Shown here: in pieces, positions 31,561-40,843 of the stretch
Position numbering within the stretch: the stretch's first letter is position 1
Layout: the number at the start of each line of letters is the position of its first letter
Assembly: GCA_014529385.2 (NCBI GenBank)
Contig: CM043957.1
Location: 71,631,003 to 71,695,002, forward strand
Direction of reading: 5' to 3'
Origin: Adiantum capillus-veneris
Lineage: Eukaryota; Streptophyta; Polypodiopsida; Polypodiales; Pteridaceae
Length of the DNA: 64,000 nt
Program-made: the position numbers and the translations under genes
Notes under the pieces: model-generated
Seen by the model: the letters and a program-made list of their open reading frames with translations, nothing else
Databases searched by the model: none
Told to the model about the DNA's origin: nothing

Positions 31561-31840
31561 TGTTGGGTGAAAGGCCTAAATAACCACTTTTTGTACATTT
31601 TTATACTTTGTCCAGGTTCATATTGAACCTGGACACATTTTTTAAAGGTCACTTATAATAAAAGTGGGAAAACCCAAAACTCACTGATTGAGTTTCCCCA
31701 AAAAACGTGAGCTCTCTCTCTCTCTCCCTCTTCGTTCTGCTAGCGCTTCCCTTCTGCAGCACAGTGCCTCCGCTTCAAGCTTCAAGGCTTGCACATCTGC
31801 ACGTGCTCTATCACTTGCACACACCGCCGCACGCTCATCA
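31561..31840 (+). repeat. Copia 5' LTR (280 bp)
   Basis: TGTTGGGT...CGCTCATCA. A (CT)n tract at 31712-31727. Near-identical in order to the 3' LTR (276 bp), with a few small indels. Confidence 0.95.
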
Positions 31841-31856
31841 ATTGGTATCAGAGCTC
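31841..31856 (+). other. Copia primer-binding site
   Basis: ATTGGTATCAGAGCTC, initiator tRNA-Met type. Confidence 0.85.
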
Positions 31857-32594
31857 AATTGGGGTTTGCTTCCAAACCTGCAAATGCTGATTTTCAGCCA
31901 AGGAGGTCAACTTTCACGCGATATTTTGTAATTTCATCGCCAAAGGACTCCTCCCAGGACACTAGAGAGCTCCTGGCAAGTCAAATTGACCTAAAATAGG
32001 TTGAAATTAGGTAAAAACCAGCAAATTACAGGTTATGACAACAAAATACAGGTTTTGCAAATGATGTATTAAGGTGTGGAAACATTTTTGCTAAGTCTCC
32101 GCTACCCGAAAACACTGAAATTGCCGAAAAACAGGTCTTAAAACAGGTGTTTTCAGCAAATTTCAGATTTACGTAGGTTTTTGCAAGTGTATTTATGATG
32201 CGACTACATTGGGGAAAGTGCAAATTGATGCAATTTACGCATGTTTGACAAATTTTGGCTATGTATGACCATTTGTGGCTCAATTTCGTGCAATTTGATG
32301 CTACAAATTGGGGCTTTTCCTCTTACATGCTTCTAAAGGCTGTGTATTAGCCTTATGTATGTTCTGTGAGGCTAAAAACAACTAAATTTGTTGTTTTTGA
32401 GCACAAATTCGCTCGCTGAAATTTCCCGTGCATAAATTTCAGAAATTGTTTTTTGTGCCCAAATCGACCTATTTTGCCCCAAATTGCTCCTGTGACCATT
32501 TGGAGCTGTAGTGCACACCTATGTGAGGCTATACTCCGGTTTTTGTGCATTTTGTCCAAAAATTCAGCGTATTAGCCCTCTTATTCGTGCAACT
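31857..32594 (+). other. Copia leader
   Basis: Untranslated leader of about 740 bp between primer site and gag; AT-rich, no frame recognised. Confidence 0.6.
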
Positions 32595-32743
32595 ATGGCC
32601 TCATCTTCTTCGGATGTGAAGAATCTCTTTGATATTAGGAGGTTCGATGGAACAGGTTTTGACCTTTGGAGAGACAGGATCCAGAGAAAATCCTATTTCT
32701 TAAGGATTGTGAAGGGGCGCTTGAATAGGTAAAGCCACAGACT
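32595..32743 (+). pseudogene. Copia gag N-terminus, frameshifted
   Basis: MASSSSDVKNLFDIRRFDGT followed by FDLWRDRIQ, typical of copia gag. A one-base shift near 32685 and a TAG in the continuing frame (ALE-stop-VKPQTMTDE) separate it from the next frame. Confidence 0.8.
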
Positions 32744-34813
32744 ATGACGGATGAAGCATGGGTTAGCCTGAACAGGAAGGCTGTTACATACATTAAAATG
32801 GCCATGACCGATGAGACAGTCATTGATGTGAAAGGTCTCACAACTGCTTTTGATGTGTGGGAGAAGTTAAAGGGAATGTATGAGAATACCACGCCTGTCA
32901 ACCAAGTGCATTTGATGCGAAAAGTTGTTGGCATGCAACTAGAAGAGTCCAAGAGCGTCGTAGAGCACTTGTTATTGTTCGCAGGTACTTTGTCGCAGTT
33001 AGAGGATTCAGGCTTGCCCCCTTTTCATGATAAGCTGAAAGCTATGACCTTACCTGAGTCATGGGAAACTTTGGTGGTTTCATTGTCCAATAACCCCAAT
33101 TTGACCTTTGATGGTGTTAGGGGTTCTATCTTGAATGAAAAAATCAGGAGGAAAGCAAGTGGAGAGGGAGGTAGCTCTACCAACATGGTTAGAGACAATA
33201 CAGAAAAGAGAAATGCTTGTGCACAAAGGAGTAAGAGTAAGAGTAAGGAAAGGGGAAATGCCAGCAAAGGCAAGGGTGATGTGACTTGCTATCAGTGTGG
33301 CAGGAAAGGTCACAAGAAACTTGATTGCAGGTACTACAAAGCCGAGTTAGAACGGAAAAAGAATGGCGGAGACAAAAAGAAAGAGAAGAAGGAAGTAAAG
33401 GCAGATGCACAGGATAGCTTAAAGGACAAAGAGAAGGCCAATGTGACTTCTAGTGTTGTGATTGAGGAGCTGTCAGATGTAGAGGACATCTTGTGTACCA
33501 CTTTGTCAGATGATGATGCTTATGACATTAACGCCTCTCTTAATGTTCATTCACATGACATGGAGATCACCAAGTGTGATCTTATTGATGCTTTGTTGAC
33601 TGTCAATGATGCATTATCCCAGACTTGGATTGTTGATTCCGGTGCTTCATTTCATGTGACTCCTATCAAGGAGTGTTTCTTTACTTTTGATGCAGGCAAG
33701 CGTGGCCATGTATACCTTGGAAAAAATCATGCATGTTCCATTGAGGGTATTGGCATTGTGCATCTCTCCATAGATGGCACAAATGAGCTTGTCTTCCATG
33801 ATGTTAGATATGTGCCGGGAATCAAGAAGAGTCTGCTTTTTGTTGGTCAGATGGATATGCATGGTTACAGCATCTTGTTTGAGAGAGGATCATGGAAAAT
33901 AACTAAAGGCTCAAGGTTGATTGTAAAGGGCACAAAGAAAGGGACAATTTACTGCATGCATGGAAAGGCCGTGTTGGGCAAGTTTATTGCATTGGCTGAA
34001 ATTAACTCTCACATGGAGTTGTGGCACAAGAGGCTTGGCCATATGAGCCAAAAGGGCCTTTCTAAACTTTGTACTTTGAACAAGCTTGATGCTAAAGGCA
34101 CAAAGCTTGACTTTTGTAATGAATGTCAATATGGCAAGCAAGTAAAGCGTTCTTATTACTCTGGTGTCTCTTGTAAATCTTGTGTGCTTGATCTTGTACA
34201 TTCTGATGTATGTAGCATGCCTACTAAGTCTATGGGAGGTGCATGCTATTTTGTCTCCTTTGTTGATGATCATTCTAGAAAAATTTGGGTTTATTTGCTT
34301 AAATCTAAGGATGAAGCCTTTGCTGCGTTTAAGAGATTTCATGCATTTGTGACCACCCAAACAGGTAGAAAGCTCAAATGCTTGCGTACGGACAATGGGG
34401 GGGAGTTCACAAGTGTTGAATTTAACAAATTTTGTGAAAATTTGGGCATTGTGAGGGAGCTTACTGTGCTATACAACCCCTCTTCTAATGGTGTGGCTGA
34501 AAGATTCAATAGGACACTTTGTGAGAGGGTGAGATGCATGCTGTCCACAACTAATCTCTCTCATGGATTTTGGGGAGAAGCTTTGAAAACTGCAGTGCAT
34601 ATATGCAATCGATTCCCTCACATGTCTTTGAAAGCTGACATCCCTGAAGAGGTTTGGTCTGGCAAGCCTGCTTCATATGATCACTTACGCATTTTTGGTT
34701 GCGAGGCTTTTGTGCATGTCAGACCCGAGTTGAGGAGTAAACTAGATGCCAAATCCATTAAAGGCCTTTTCATGGGATATGGTGAAGAAGACGAAAGGGG
34801 TTACAGGATTTAG
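32744..34813 (+). CDS. Copia gag-protease-integrase polyprotein
   Basis: 689 open codons. Gag (residues 1-150): FDVWEKLKGMYENTTPVNQV, VVEHLLLFAGTLSQLEDSG. CCHC knuckle about residue 184: CYQCGRKGHKKLDC, all four ligands present. Acidic/Lys linker. Protease about 285-400: WIVDSGASFHVTP with active-site DSG, and VPGIKKSLLFVGQM. Pre-integrase zinc region about 425-470: MELWHKRLGHMSQKGLSKLC and CNECQYGKQ. Integrase core about 485-640: DLVHSDVCSMP (first Asp), LRTDNGGEFTS (second Asp), NGVAERFNRTLCERVR (Glu). The core triad is intact. The frame ends in TAG at 34811-34813, after which the same frame continues into the RT linker, so the full polyprotein is cut there. The start ATG at 32744 is an accident of the upstream shift. 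Confidence 0.95.
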   Translation: MTDEAWVSLNRKAVTYIKMAMTDETVIDVKGLTTAFDVWEKLKGMYENTTPVNQVHLMRKVVGMQLEESKSVVEHLLLFAGTLSQLEDSGLPPFHDKLKAMTLPESWETLVVSLSNNPNLTFDGVRGSILNEKIRRKASGEGGSSTNMVRDNTEKRNACAQRSKSKSKERGNASKGKGDVTCYQCGRKGHKKLDCRYYKAELERKKNGGDKKKEKKEVKADAQDSLKDKEKANVTSSVVIEELSDVEDILCTTLSDDDAYDINASLNVHSHDMEITKCDLIDALLTVNDALSQTWIVDSGASFHVTPIKECFFTFDAGKRGHVYLGKNHACSIEGIGIVHLSIDGTNELVFHDVRYVPGIKKSLLFVGQMDMHGYSILFERGSWKITKGSRLIVKGTKKGTIYCMHGKAVLGKFIALAEINSHMELWHKRLGHMSQKGLSKLCTLNKLDAKGTKLDFCNECQYGKQVKRSYYSGVSCKSCVLDLVHSDVCSMPTKSMGGACYFVSFVDDHSRKIWVYLLKSKDEAFAAFKRFHAFVTTQTGRKLKCLRTDNGGEFTSVEFNKFCENLGIVRELTVLYNPSSNGVAERFNRTLCERVRCMLSTTNLSHGFWGEALKTAVHICNRFPHMSLKADIPEEVWSGKPASYDHLRIFGCEAFVHVRPELRSKLDAKSIKGLFMGYGEEDERGYRI

Positions 34814-35762
34814 TTACCTCAGCTCAAAAGGGTTGTACGCAGCCGGGATGTTGTTTTTAATGAAGCAAGGCTGCTTCAAAACAATTGTGCCTCAACGCAT
34901 AACCATAAAAGGATCAAATTCCAGCATGACCAGCCACGTGTTAGGCCTATTTTTGACCCTCAGGATGCACCACATATGGCTGAAAATGTAGATGATCTAG
35001 TGGTGTTTGAGCCAGATGATGTTGGACAGCAAATTGAGGGTCCTGAAGGGCATTTGCAACCACGAAACAATGCTGAAAAGGGTGCTGAAAAATGATGTAC
35101 ATCAGCCCATTGTTGATGATTTTATTATGCCACCTGCTGTAGACCCATTACCGGATAATGTGGATCATTGGGTGAGGCGGTCTACTCGTCCAAGACGGAT
35201 TGTGCGTAGATATGATCCCTCTTTGCAGTACATTATGTTGACAGATGAGGGAGAGTCTCTTACGTATAAAGAGGCAAAGACATGTGAGTCAAGCAGTAAG
35301 TGGGAGCTTGCAATGCAAGAGGAAATGAAATCCTTGTATGCAAATGATACTTGGGATCTTGTGCCATTGCCTAAAGGGAGAAAGGCTCTTCCTAACAAAT
35401 AGATATACAAGATTAAGATTGTGGATGAAAAACCCAAGTACAAGGCAAGATTGGTTGCAAAAGGATATGCACAAAAAGAAAGAATTGATTTTCAAGAAAT
35501 CTTTTCTCCCGTTGTAAAGCTTACAACTTTACGTGTCCTTTTTGCTCTCGTTGCGGTGCTTGATTTGGAATTGAACCAAATGGATGTAAAGACAACGTTT
35601 TTGCACGGTGACATTGAAGAGGATATATACATGAAACAATCTGAAGGTTTTGTAGTTCCTACACGAGAGGAACTTCTATGCAAACTGAAAAGGGCTCTGT
35701 ATGGTTTGAGACGATCATCACGGCAGTGGTATAATAAGTTTGACACTTTTATGTTGTCTCAA
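34814..35762 (+). pseudogene. Copia integrase-RT linker and RT N-terminal half
   Basis: After the TAG: LPQLKRVVRSRDVVFNEARL and an acidic linker; a frameshift near 35090; then RSTRPRRIVRRYDPSLQYIM, KWELAMQEEMKSLYANDTWD, a TAG at 35400 where the family has Trp (NK-stop-IYKIK), and the RT: KYKARLVAKGYAQKERIDFQ, EIFSPVVKLTTLRVLFALVA, MDVKTTFLHGDIEEDIYMKQ, ALYGLRRSSRQWYNKFDTFM. It is cut after LSQ at 35762 by the 481-bp insert. Confidence 0.9.
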
Positions 35763-36243
35763 GTGAAAAGCTTAAAAGTTATCCTCTAAACAAAAAATTT
35801 CTATGTGAATTTGGTCAAAGTGTCCAGGTATCACCAAAGGTTGAAAAGAGCGTTAGGTTTGCAAGTGATTCTGTATCCACTACCACTACTGTGCAATCAT
35901 TTAAAAGTCTAAGGAACACATCAAACAGAATGATGTTAGCTTTGTATGGCACACATATTTCATATGCACACTATGTAGACCGAGAAGGGCAACAGTACAA
36001 AAAGGATCGGCCGGTGTTTGAAAGGCCCACATACTAGCTCATAGAAATATGCCCAGTGGTTGATCAAGAAGGATGGTTCCTTTTAGAGGAACGGATCTAT
36101 TATAGCACATCCTCCCTAGAGATAAATGACATGACCCAAGTGATCCCAAAAATCTGTCCAAAGCCAAACTCTCATCCATCAAAAATCAAGCTTCAACGTT
36201 GTGACCAGACGAGCATCTACTTTGCCCAAAATGGAGGTAGATA
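35763..36243 (+). other. 481-bp insert with a long open frame in the copia RT
   Basis: Copia RT normally runs from FMLSQ directly into GFNRSHADCLYTK (resumes at 36244). Between them lie 481 bp not belonging to RT. One frame is open for about 95 codons (to TAG at 36035-36037) and then 68 more, ending at TAG 36242-36244. Its peptide includes KKFLCEFGQSVQVSPKVEKS, SLRNTSNRMMLALYGTHISY, LIEICPVVDQEGWFLLEERI and PKICPKPNSHPSKIKLQRCD. I do not recognise the family. No TSD or inverted termini seen. It starts GT and has AG at 36243-36244, so an intron (482 bp, with a one-base frame change) is possible; a captured host exon is the alternative. Confidence 0.6.
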
Positions 36244-37192
36244 GGCTTTAATCGCAGCCATGCAGATTGTTTGTATACGAAAAGGGATGAAGATGGTAGT
36301 CCTATCATACTTGTTCTCTATGTTGATGATATGCTGCTTGCCGGGAAACATAAAACTAGTCTTGATGCTCTAAAACGTAAGCTAAATTCAACATTTGCTA
36401 TGAAGGATTTTGGTGATGCAGAGCATATTTTGGGCATGCGTATTAAAACAGATAGAAAGCTGAAATTGCTCTTTTTATCTCAAGAAAGGTACATTGCAAA
36501 AGTACTTGACAGGTTTAATATGGCTGATGCTAAGCCTCTTGGAGTACCTTTACCTCCATACACTAAGCTTAGCAAAGCAGATTGCCCCAAAGGATGAGGT
36601 GGCATTGAAAGCAATGAAGGGAATCCCTTATGCATCAGCTTGTGGTTCTCTTATGTATGCTATGGTTGCCACTCGTCCCGTCATTGCTTATGCAGTGGGA
36701 GTTGTTAGTCGATACATGTCGAATCCTGGCAAAGCGCATTCGGAAGCTGTCAAATGCATTCTGAGATATTTGATACACAATGAAAGTGTATCTGTTATGG
36801 CAAAAGTGACTTAAAGTTGCAGGGATATTGTGATGCAGACATGGCAGGTGACATGGATACCAGGAAATCTACCAGTGGATATGTATTTTCCATTGCTGGT
36901 GGTGCAGTGTCTTGGTGTTCTAGGCTACAGAAAATTGTGGCATTGAGTACTATTGAGGTTGAATATATTTCAGCCACAGAGGCTTCAAAAGAGGCCATTT
37001 GGTTGGGCAGACTTGCAAAAGAAGTTGGCATGCTTGCTCATACACCCGTGTTGGGTTGTTATAGCCAGAGTTCTGTCTATTTAGCCAAAAATGCCATGTT
37101 TCATGTGCGTACCAAACACATAGATGTGCGGTACCACTTCATACGACAGGTATTGGAGGATGGTCTAGTCAGCTTGACTAAGATCCATACAC
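36244..37192 (+). pseudogene. Copia RT C-terminal half and RNase H
   Basis: GFNRSHADCLYTKRDEDGSP, catalytic ILVLYVDDMLLAGKHKTSLD (YVDD intact), MKDFGDAEHILGMRIKTDRK, FLSQERYIAKVLDRFNMADA. A frameshift near 36590-36600, then YASACGSLMYAMVATRPVIA. RNase H after another shift near 36812: QGYCDADMAGDMDTRKSTSG, WCSRLQKIVALSTIEVEYIS, DVRYHFIRQVLEDGLVSLTK. The last residues resume after the MITE at 37374. Confidence 0.9.
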
Positions 37193-37365
37193 CGTAGTAA
37201 CAGGGAATGGCCATTTTCAGGTCCCTGTTCCCCGTTCCCATCCCAATCTCCCTTTCCGGATCTTCGTTTCGTGTTTCAAACGTGAGTATTTGAAACAGGG
37301 AATGGCATTTCATGCATGTTGCCGTTCCTGTTCCCTGTTCCAATTTCTCGTTCCGGGCAACTATG
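37193..37365. mobile_element. hAT-like MITE (173 bp) with 8-bp TSD
   Basis: Flanked by perfect 8-bp repeats CCATACAC (37185-37192, 37366-37373). Removing it restores the copia frame KIHTQDNPVDVLTKSL. Ends CGTAGTAACAGGGAATGG and, reversed, CATAGTTGCCCGGAACG: imperfect inverted termini, about 11 of 17 matching. Inner GGGAATGG/CCCTGTTCC words add further inverted pairing. 8-bp duplications fit the hAT superfamily. Confidence 0.8.
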
Positions 37366-37373
37366 CCATACAC

Positions 37374-37455
37374 AGGATAACCCTGTAGATGTTCTCACCA
37401 AGAGTCTTGCTAAGGCTCAACATGAGCATTGCATACAGCTGGTGGGAGTTAGTTA
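37374..37455 (+). pseudogene. Copia pol C-terminus after the MITE
   Basis: QDNPVDVLTKSLAKAQHEHC and IQLVGVS, then a stop; the standard end of copia RNase H. Confidence 0.85.
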
Positions 37456-37479
37456 ACTTAAAGGCGTCATTTATGCCTT

Positions 37480-37491
37480 TAAGTGGGAGGT
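37480..37491 (+). other. Copia polypurine tract
   Basis: AAGTGGGAGGT directly before the 3' LTR. Confidence 0.8.
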
Positions 37492-37767
37492 TGTTGGGTT
37501 AAAGGCCTAAATAACCCCTTTTTGTACATTTTTATACTTTGTCTAGGTTCATATTGAACCTGGACACATTTTTTAAAGGTCACTTATAATAAAAGTGGAA
37601 AAACCCAAAACTCACTGATTGAGTTTTTCCCAAAAACGTGAGCTCTCTCTCTCTCCCTCTTCGTTCTGCTAGCGCTTCCCTTCTGCAGCACTGCCTCCGC
37701 TTCAAGCCTCAAGGCCTGTATATCTTTGCGTGCTCTATCACTTGCATACACCGCCGCGCGCTCATCA
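37492..37767 (+). repeat. Copia 3' LTR (276 bp)
   Basis: TGTTGGGT...CGCTCATCA, followed by TSD ACCAG. Confidence 0.95.
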
Positions 37768-37781
37768 ACCAGTTTGTGACA

Positions 37782-37885
37782 AGATTTGTCGTGTCTAGTG
37801 TGTCTTTACTACTGAGTTGGTTTATGGCCTCTATCTGTTTTGCAGGCGTAATTGAGGGCGATTACAATTCTTTCAAGAGGGGGTA
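37782..37885 (+). other. G3 3' non-coding region, part 2, and polypurine tract
   Basis: Matches the reverse of 23386-23500 in G2. Ends in TTTCAAGAGGGGGTA (purine tract 37874-37883). Confidence 0.85.
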
Positions 37886-38494
37886 TGTCACAAACTGATT
37901 ACGTGGCATCGCGGACAACCCTGCTGATGTGGACAAAATGTACGAACAGGTTGGCGTGTCAGAGTGCCATGTGACAGCAGTACGGATTTTTGCTTTTTGC
38001 ACTAACTGGCTTACGTGGCAGCAATACAGATTTCCGCTTTCTCCGCTCACTGGCTGACGTGGCAGAGAATACGGATTTTCGCTTTTTGCGTCGACATGCT
38101 AACGTGGCAGCTGTACGGATTTCCGCAATTTGCGTTGTTGCTTTTTATTGGCTGTTTTGGGGACAGTTGCTTTTAGGACTCAATTGCTTTTGAGTTTCAT
38201 GCTTGTGGGGCTCTACTTTTTGCCACCCCTTTTAATCTTTATAAGTGACCCAAGGGGGCTCACTTCTCAGAGCGTCTGGACGTAGAGTCTGAAAGCGACC
38301 ACCCATGGGAAGTTGTACTTTGCTCACAGATTAATATAAAAGAAATATCGAAAGGGGCGCTAGTCTTTGGGGCCAATCTCTCTTGGCACGTAACTACGCC
38401 TGGCCGTGTCGACTCTCTCGAATTGTAAATTGTTTTTAAGTGAATCTCTGTTGTGCCGCGTGAGAATCTAGACTTGGGGTGTCAGTTTGTTACA
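37886..38494 (+). repeat. G3 3' LTR
   Basis: TGTCACAAACTG...GTTTGTTACA. Carries the same TACGGATTT repeats, TATA box and ATACCGAAAGG-type block as the 5' LTR. Followed by TSD GCATA. Confidence 0.9.
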
Positions 38495-39062
38495 GCATAA
38501 CCAATGAAGATTCCTCCAAAGGGGTGGATACTACGGATGTAGATATGGTGCGATGTAGACACCTACTATACGAGTTTCCAGGTAGCCTTACTACTGTCGC
38601 AGAATACCAGCCTTCCTGCTGACTCTGCCTTGCGAGCAAGTACGACCACTCGAATAGTCTTGTCGTAAAAACATTGCGTGTGAAGCTGAAAGGTAAGGGT
38701 GCTTGGAGGTAATTCCAAGGGTTTCATGTTGACGGAAGTGGATGCATGCTACATGCGAATGCGAATGCAAATGCGAATGCAGAAGAGGTTAGGGATCCTG
38801 CCTCCAACTCCTTACGTATCCGCATAAGAGGCTAGTAGATCCTGGTACCCAATATCTGGGTTGTCGTGTATCCGATGTTGATCTTCCTTCAAAGACATGG
38901 CAATGAAGATGGGAGCTAATGAGTCCGGAAGTGGGACTCGAAGATTCATTTAGGAAAAAAATCGGGAGAGGTTCTTTGGGTTCTTGGGTACTTGAGGTTC
39001 TTGGTTATTGATGGTTCTTCTTTAGGTTCTTCCCTTGAGTTCGCGAAGCCGCAACACACACA
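38495..39062 (-). other. NA-E internal segment 1 (rest at 17337-17427)
   Basis: Degraded short ORF near 38840-38951 (MSLKEDQHRIHDNPD) and the TIRVVVLARKAESAG frame near 38600-38680. Interrupted by G3 at the GCATA site. Confidence 0.7.
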
Positions 39063-39076
39063 GAGCTCTGATACCA

Positions 39077-40184
39077 GCGGAAGTGTTTACAGATTTAGCT
39101 CGGATCTGGTACTCTGCACAAACACAAGGGACACTGTATTCCACTTGAAAGAACTGAATTGAACAAAAAGAAAGAGAGAGACTAGAGAAAGAAAATAGAC
39201 GACACAAGGATGTCGGGTCCCAACCCTCAAGGACCCCCTTGCTCTGTTGCTAGAGCAAGTACTTTCTTTATTCTTGCACAAATGCTCATACAATGACTGG
39301 ATGTTGAGATGTTGATGCTAATGGGTACTAATGCTACTGAAGTCGACGATGACAACGATGGTGTCGACGACGACGATGGGTTTTATGTCGAAGTCGACGA
39401 TGACGACGATGGTGTCGACGACGACGGTGTTGATAACGACAACGACGACGCCGATGAAGGTGTCGACGATGTCGTCAGGATCTGAACTGCCAATGGTTGA
39501 AATCTGGAAACGCTGGGTACTTCTGTCGGAGATCTGCAACTGTGGCGGTACTACGGCGAGGATCTGTAACCCTGCCAATGCATGCGAAGTTGAAATGCAA
39601 AAATGCTAGCTGATCTGAGCTGAATCTGCAAAGCCATGGTTGCTTTGGGCTGAAAAAAGAAACGCTAGGTTGATCTGCTACTGATGGTCGATGTGGCGAG
39701 GATCTGCAACAGGGAATGGTGCGGCACGATGAGGTTTAGGGCTGATCTGAAAACGCTGATGTTTGTGGGCTGAAAACGTTGGTTCTTCTCTGAGAAAATG
39801 CTAGAGATCCTGAGGTGCTACAGGTCGGGTGCCTGTCTCCTTGTGTGTCTACTTCTTTTGCTTCTTTTAAGCGCCTTAGGCCTCCTTATATATCCAAAGT
39901 ATGCTGGGTCGAGGAGCTACAAGAATGCCTCCACGATTTTGGAATAAAGTCACATATTAAAATAAGTGACTTATTAGAGATGGTTCACATGTTGTTGCAA
40001 GGCTAGGTTCACATGGTGAAAAATACTCATAATGTGCAAGAGAGGGTATGCAATTGTGACCGGCGTGGACATGCATGTCTTGCTAGAGGCTCACAAAGGT
40101 GCCAGGCTGAATCCGAAGCTACATGATCATGCTAGACTGTGGCATAACATGTCCATGTAGCGTAAGTGAAGTGGGCACGTGATA
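39077..40184 (-). repeat. NA-E LTR 1
   Basis: The primer site (39063-39076) directly abuts GCGGAAGTG, with the usual TGTCAGGTGC terminus lost. GAC/GTC-rich minisatellite at 39340-39475, which gives low-complexity Val/Asp frames on the minus strand. Confidence 0.8.
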
Positions 40185-40830
40185 TTCCCCCATGTTAAAA
40201 GGTGAGGCACAATTGTCAAACTTCTATTTGTACTTCTGATGCTGAATCTTGTTGATGCATGTGGATGCATAACCAAAGAAGATTCCTCCAAATGGGTGGA
40301 TACTATGGATGTAGATCTGGTACGATGTAGACACCTACCATATGAGTTTCGAGGTAGCCTTACTATTGTCGCAGAATACTAGCCTTCCCACTAACTCTGT
40401 CTTGCAAGCAAGTACAACCATTGGAATAGTCTTGTCGTGAAACATTGCGGGCGAGGCTCAAAGGTAAGGGTGCTCGAAGGTAATTCCAAGGGTTTCATGT
40501 CGACGGAAGTGGATGCACGCTACATGCGAATGCGAATGCAAAAGAGGTTGTGGATCCTGTCTCCAAATCCTTCCATATCCGCACAAGAGGCTAGTAGATC
40601 CTGGTACTCAAGATCTGGGTTGTCGTGTATCCCATGTCTATCTTCCTTCAAAGACATGGCAATGAAGATGGGAGCTAATGAGTCTGGAAGCGGGACTCGA
40701 AGATTCATTCATGAGAAAAACTGGGAGAGATTCTTCGGGTTCTTTGGTTCTTGGTTACTTGAGGTTCTTGGTTCTTGATCATTTTTCTTTAGGTTCTTCC
40801 CTTGAGTTCGTGAAGCCGCAGCGCGCATAG
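40185..40830 (-). other. NA-E internal segment 2
   Basis: About 0.65 kb, the longest internal region in the array; holds the short ORF at 40520-40708. Ends at a degraded primer site (ACTCTGATAAGAA). Confidence 0.75.
40520..40708 (-). CDS. NA-E conserved short ORF, array copy
   Basis: 62 residues, MNLRVPLPDSLAPIFIAMSL followed by KEDRHGIHDNPDLEYQDLLA. The second part is shared with the plus-strand copy at 10686-10823. Function unknown. Conservation of the peptide across copies with many DNA differences would suggest a real product; this needs a codon-level comparison. Confidence 0.4.
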   Translation of the reverse strand: MNLRVPLPDSLAPIFIAMSLKEDRHGIHDNPDLEYQDLLASCADMEGFGDRIHNLFCIRIRM

Positions 40831-40843
40831 ACTCTGATAAGAA

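Larger units (their letters stand above)
31561..37767 (+). mobile_element. Ty1/copia retrotransposon inserted in the G2 5' LTR (6.2 kb)
   Basis: 5' LTR 31561-31840, primer site 31841-31856, leader, gag-pol from 32595 in copia order (gag, protease, integrase, RT, RNase H), polypurine tract 37480-37491, 3' LTR 37492-37767. Perfect TSD ACCAG at 31556-31560 and 37768-37772. It carries a MITE (37193-37365) and a 481-bp insert (35763-36243). Confidence 0.95.
22890..37781 (-). mobile_element. Gyp-2 copy G2: Ty3/gypsy chromovirus inserted in G3
   Basis: Minus strand: 5' LTR (37781-37773 and 31560-31035, split by copia), primer site 31034-31022, gag, protease (split by NA-D), RT/RNase H, integrase, chromodomain, polypurine tract, 3' LTR 23371-22890. 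TSD AGATG (22885-22889) and AGATT (37782-37786), one mismatch. Removing G2 rejoins the G3 3' non-coding region, whose uninterrupted counterpart (GTGCTAGATGTGTCGTGTCT, rc of G2 near 23480) confirms the site. Internal deletions in RT and integrase make it non-autonomous. Confidence 0.9.
17428..38494 (+). mobile_element. Gyp-2 copy G3: Ty3/gypsy chromovirus, outer host of the nest
   Basis: 5' LTR 17428-18041, primer site 18042-18054, gag and protease to 20092, reverse transcriptase scrap 22056-22523, 3' non-coding region 22524-22889 continuing at 37782-37885, 3' LTR 37886-38494. A perfect 5-bp TSD GCATA flanks it (17423-17427 and 38495-38499), and joining its flanks restores the NA-E internal sequence GTGGATGCATAACC seen at 40261-40274. 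It contains element G2 (22890-37781) and, between protease and reverse transcriptase, a Gyp-1 remnant. RNase H, integrase and chromodomain have been deleted. Confidence 0.9.

Noticed and set aside
39318-39578. Val/Asp-rich 86-codon minus frame in NA-E LTR 1
   Set aside because: Encoded by a GAC/GTC minisatellite, different in each LTR copy.
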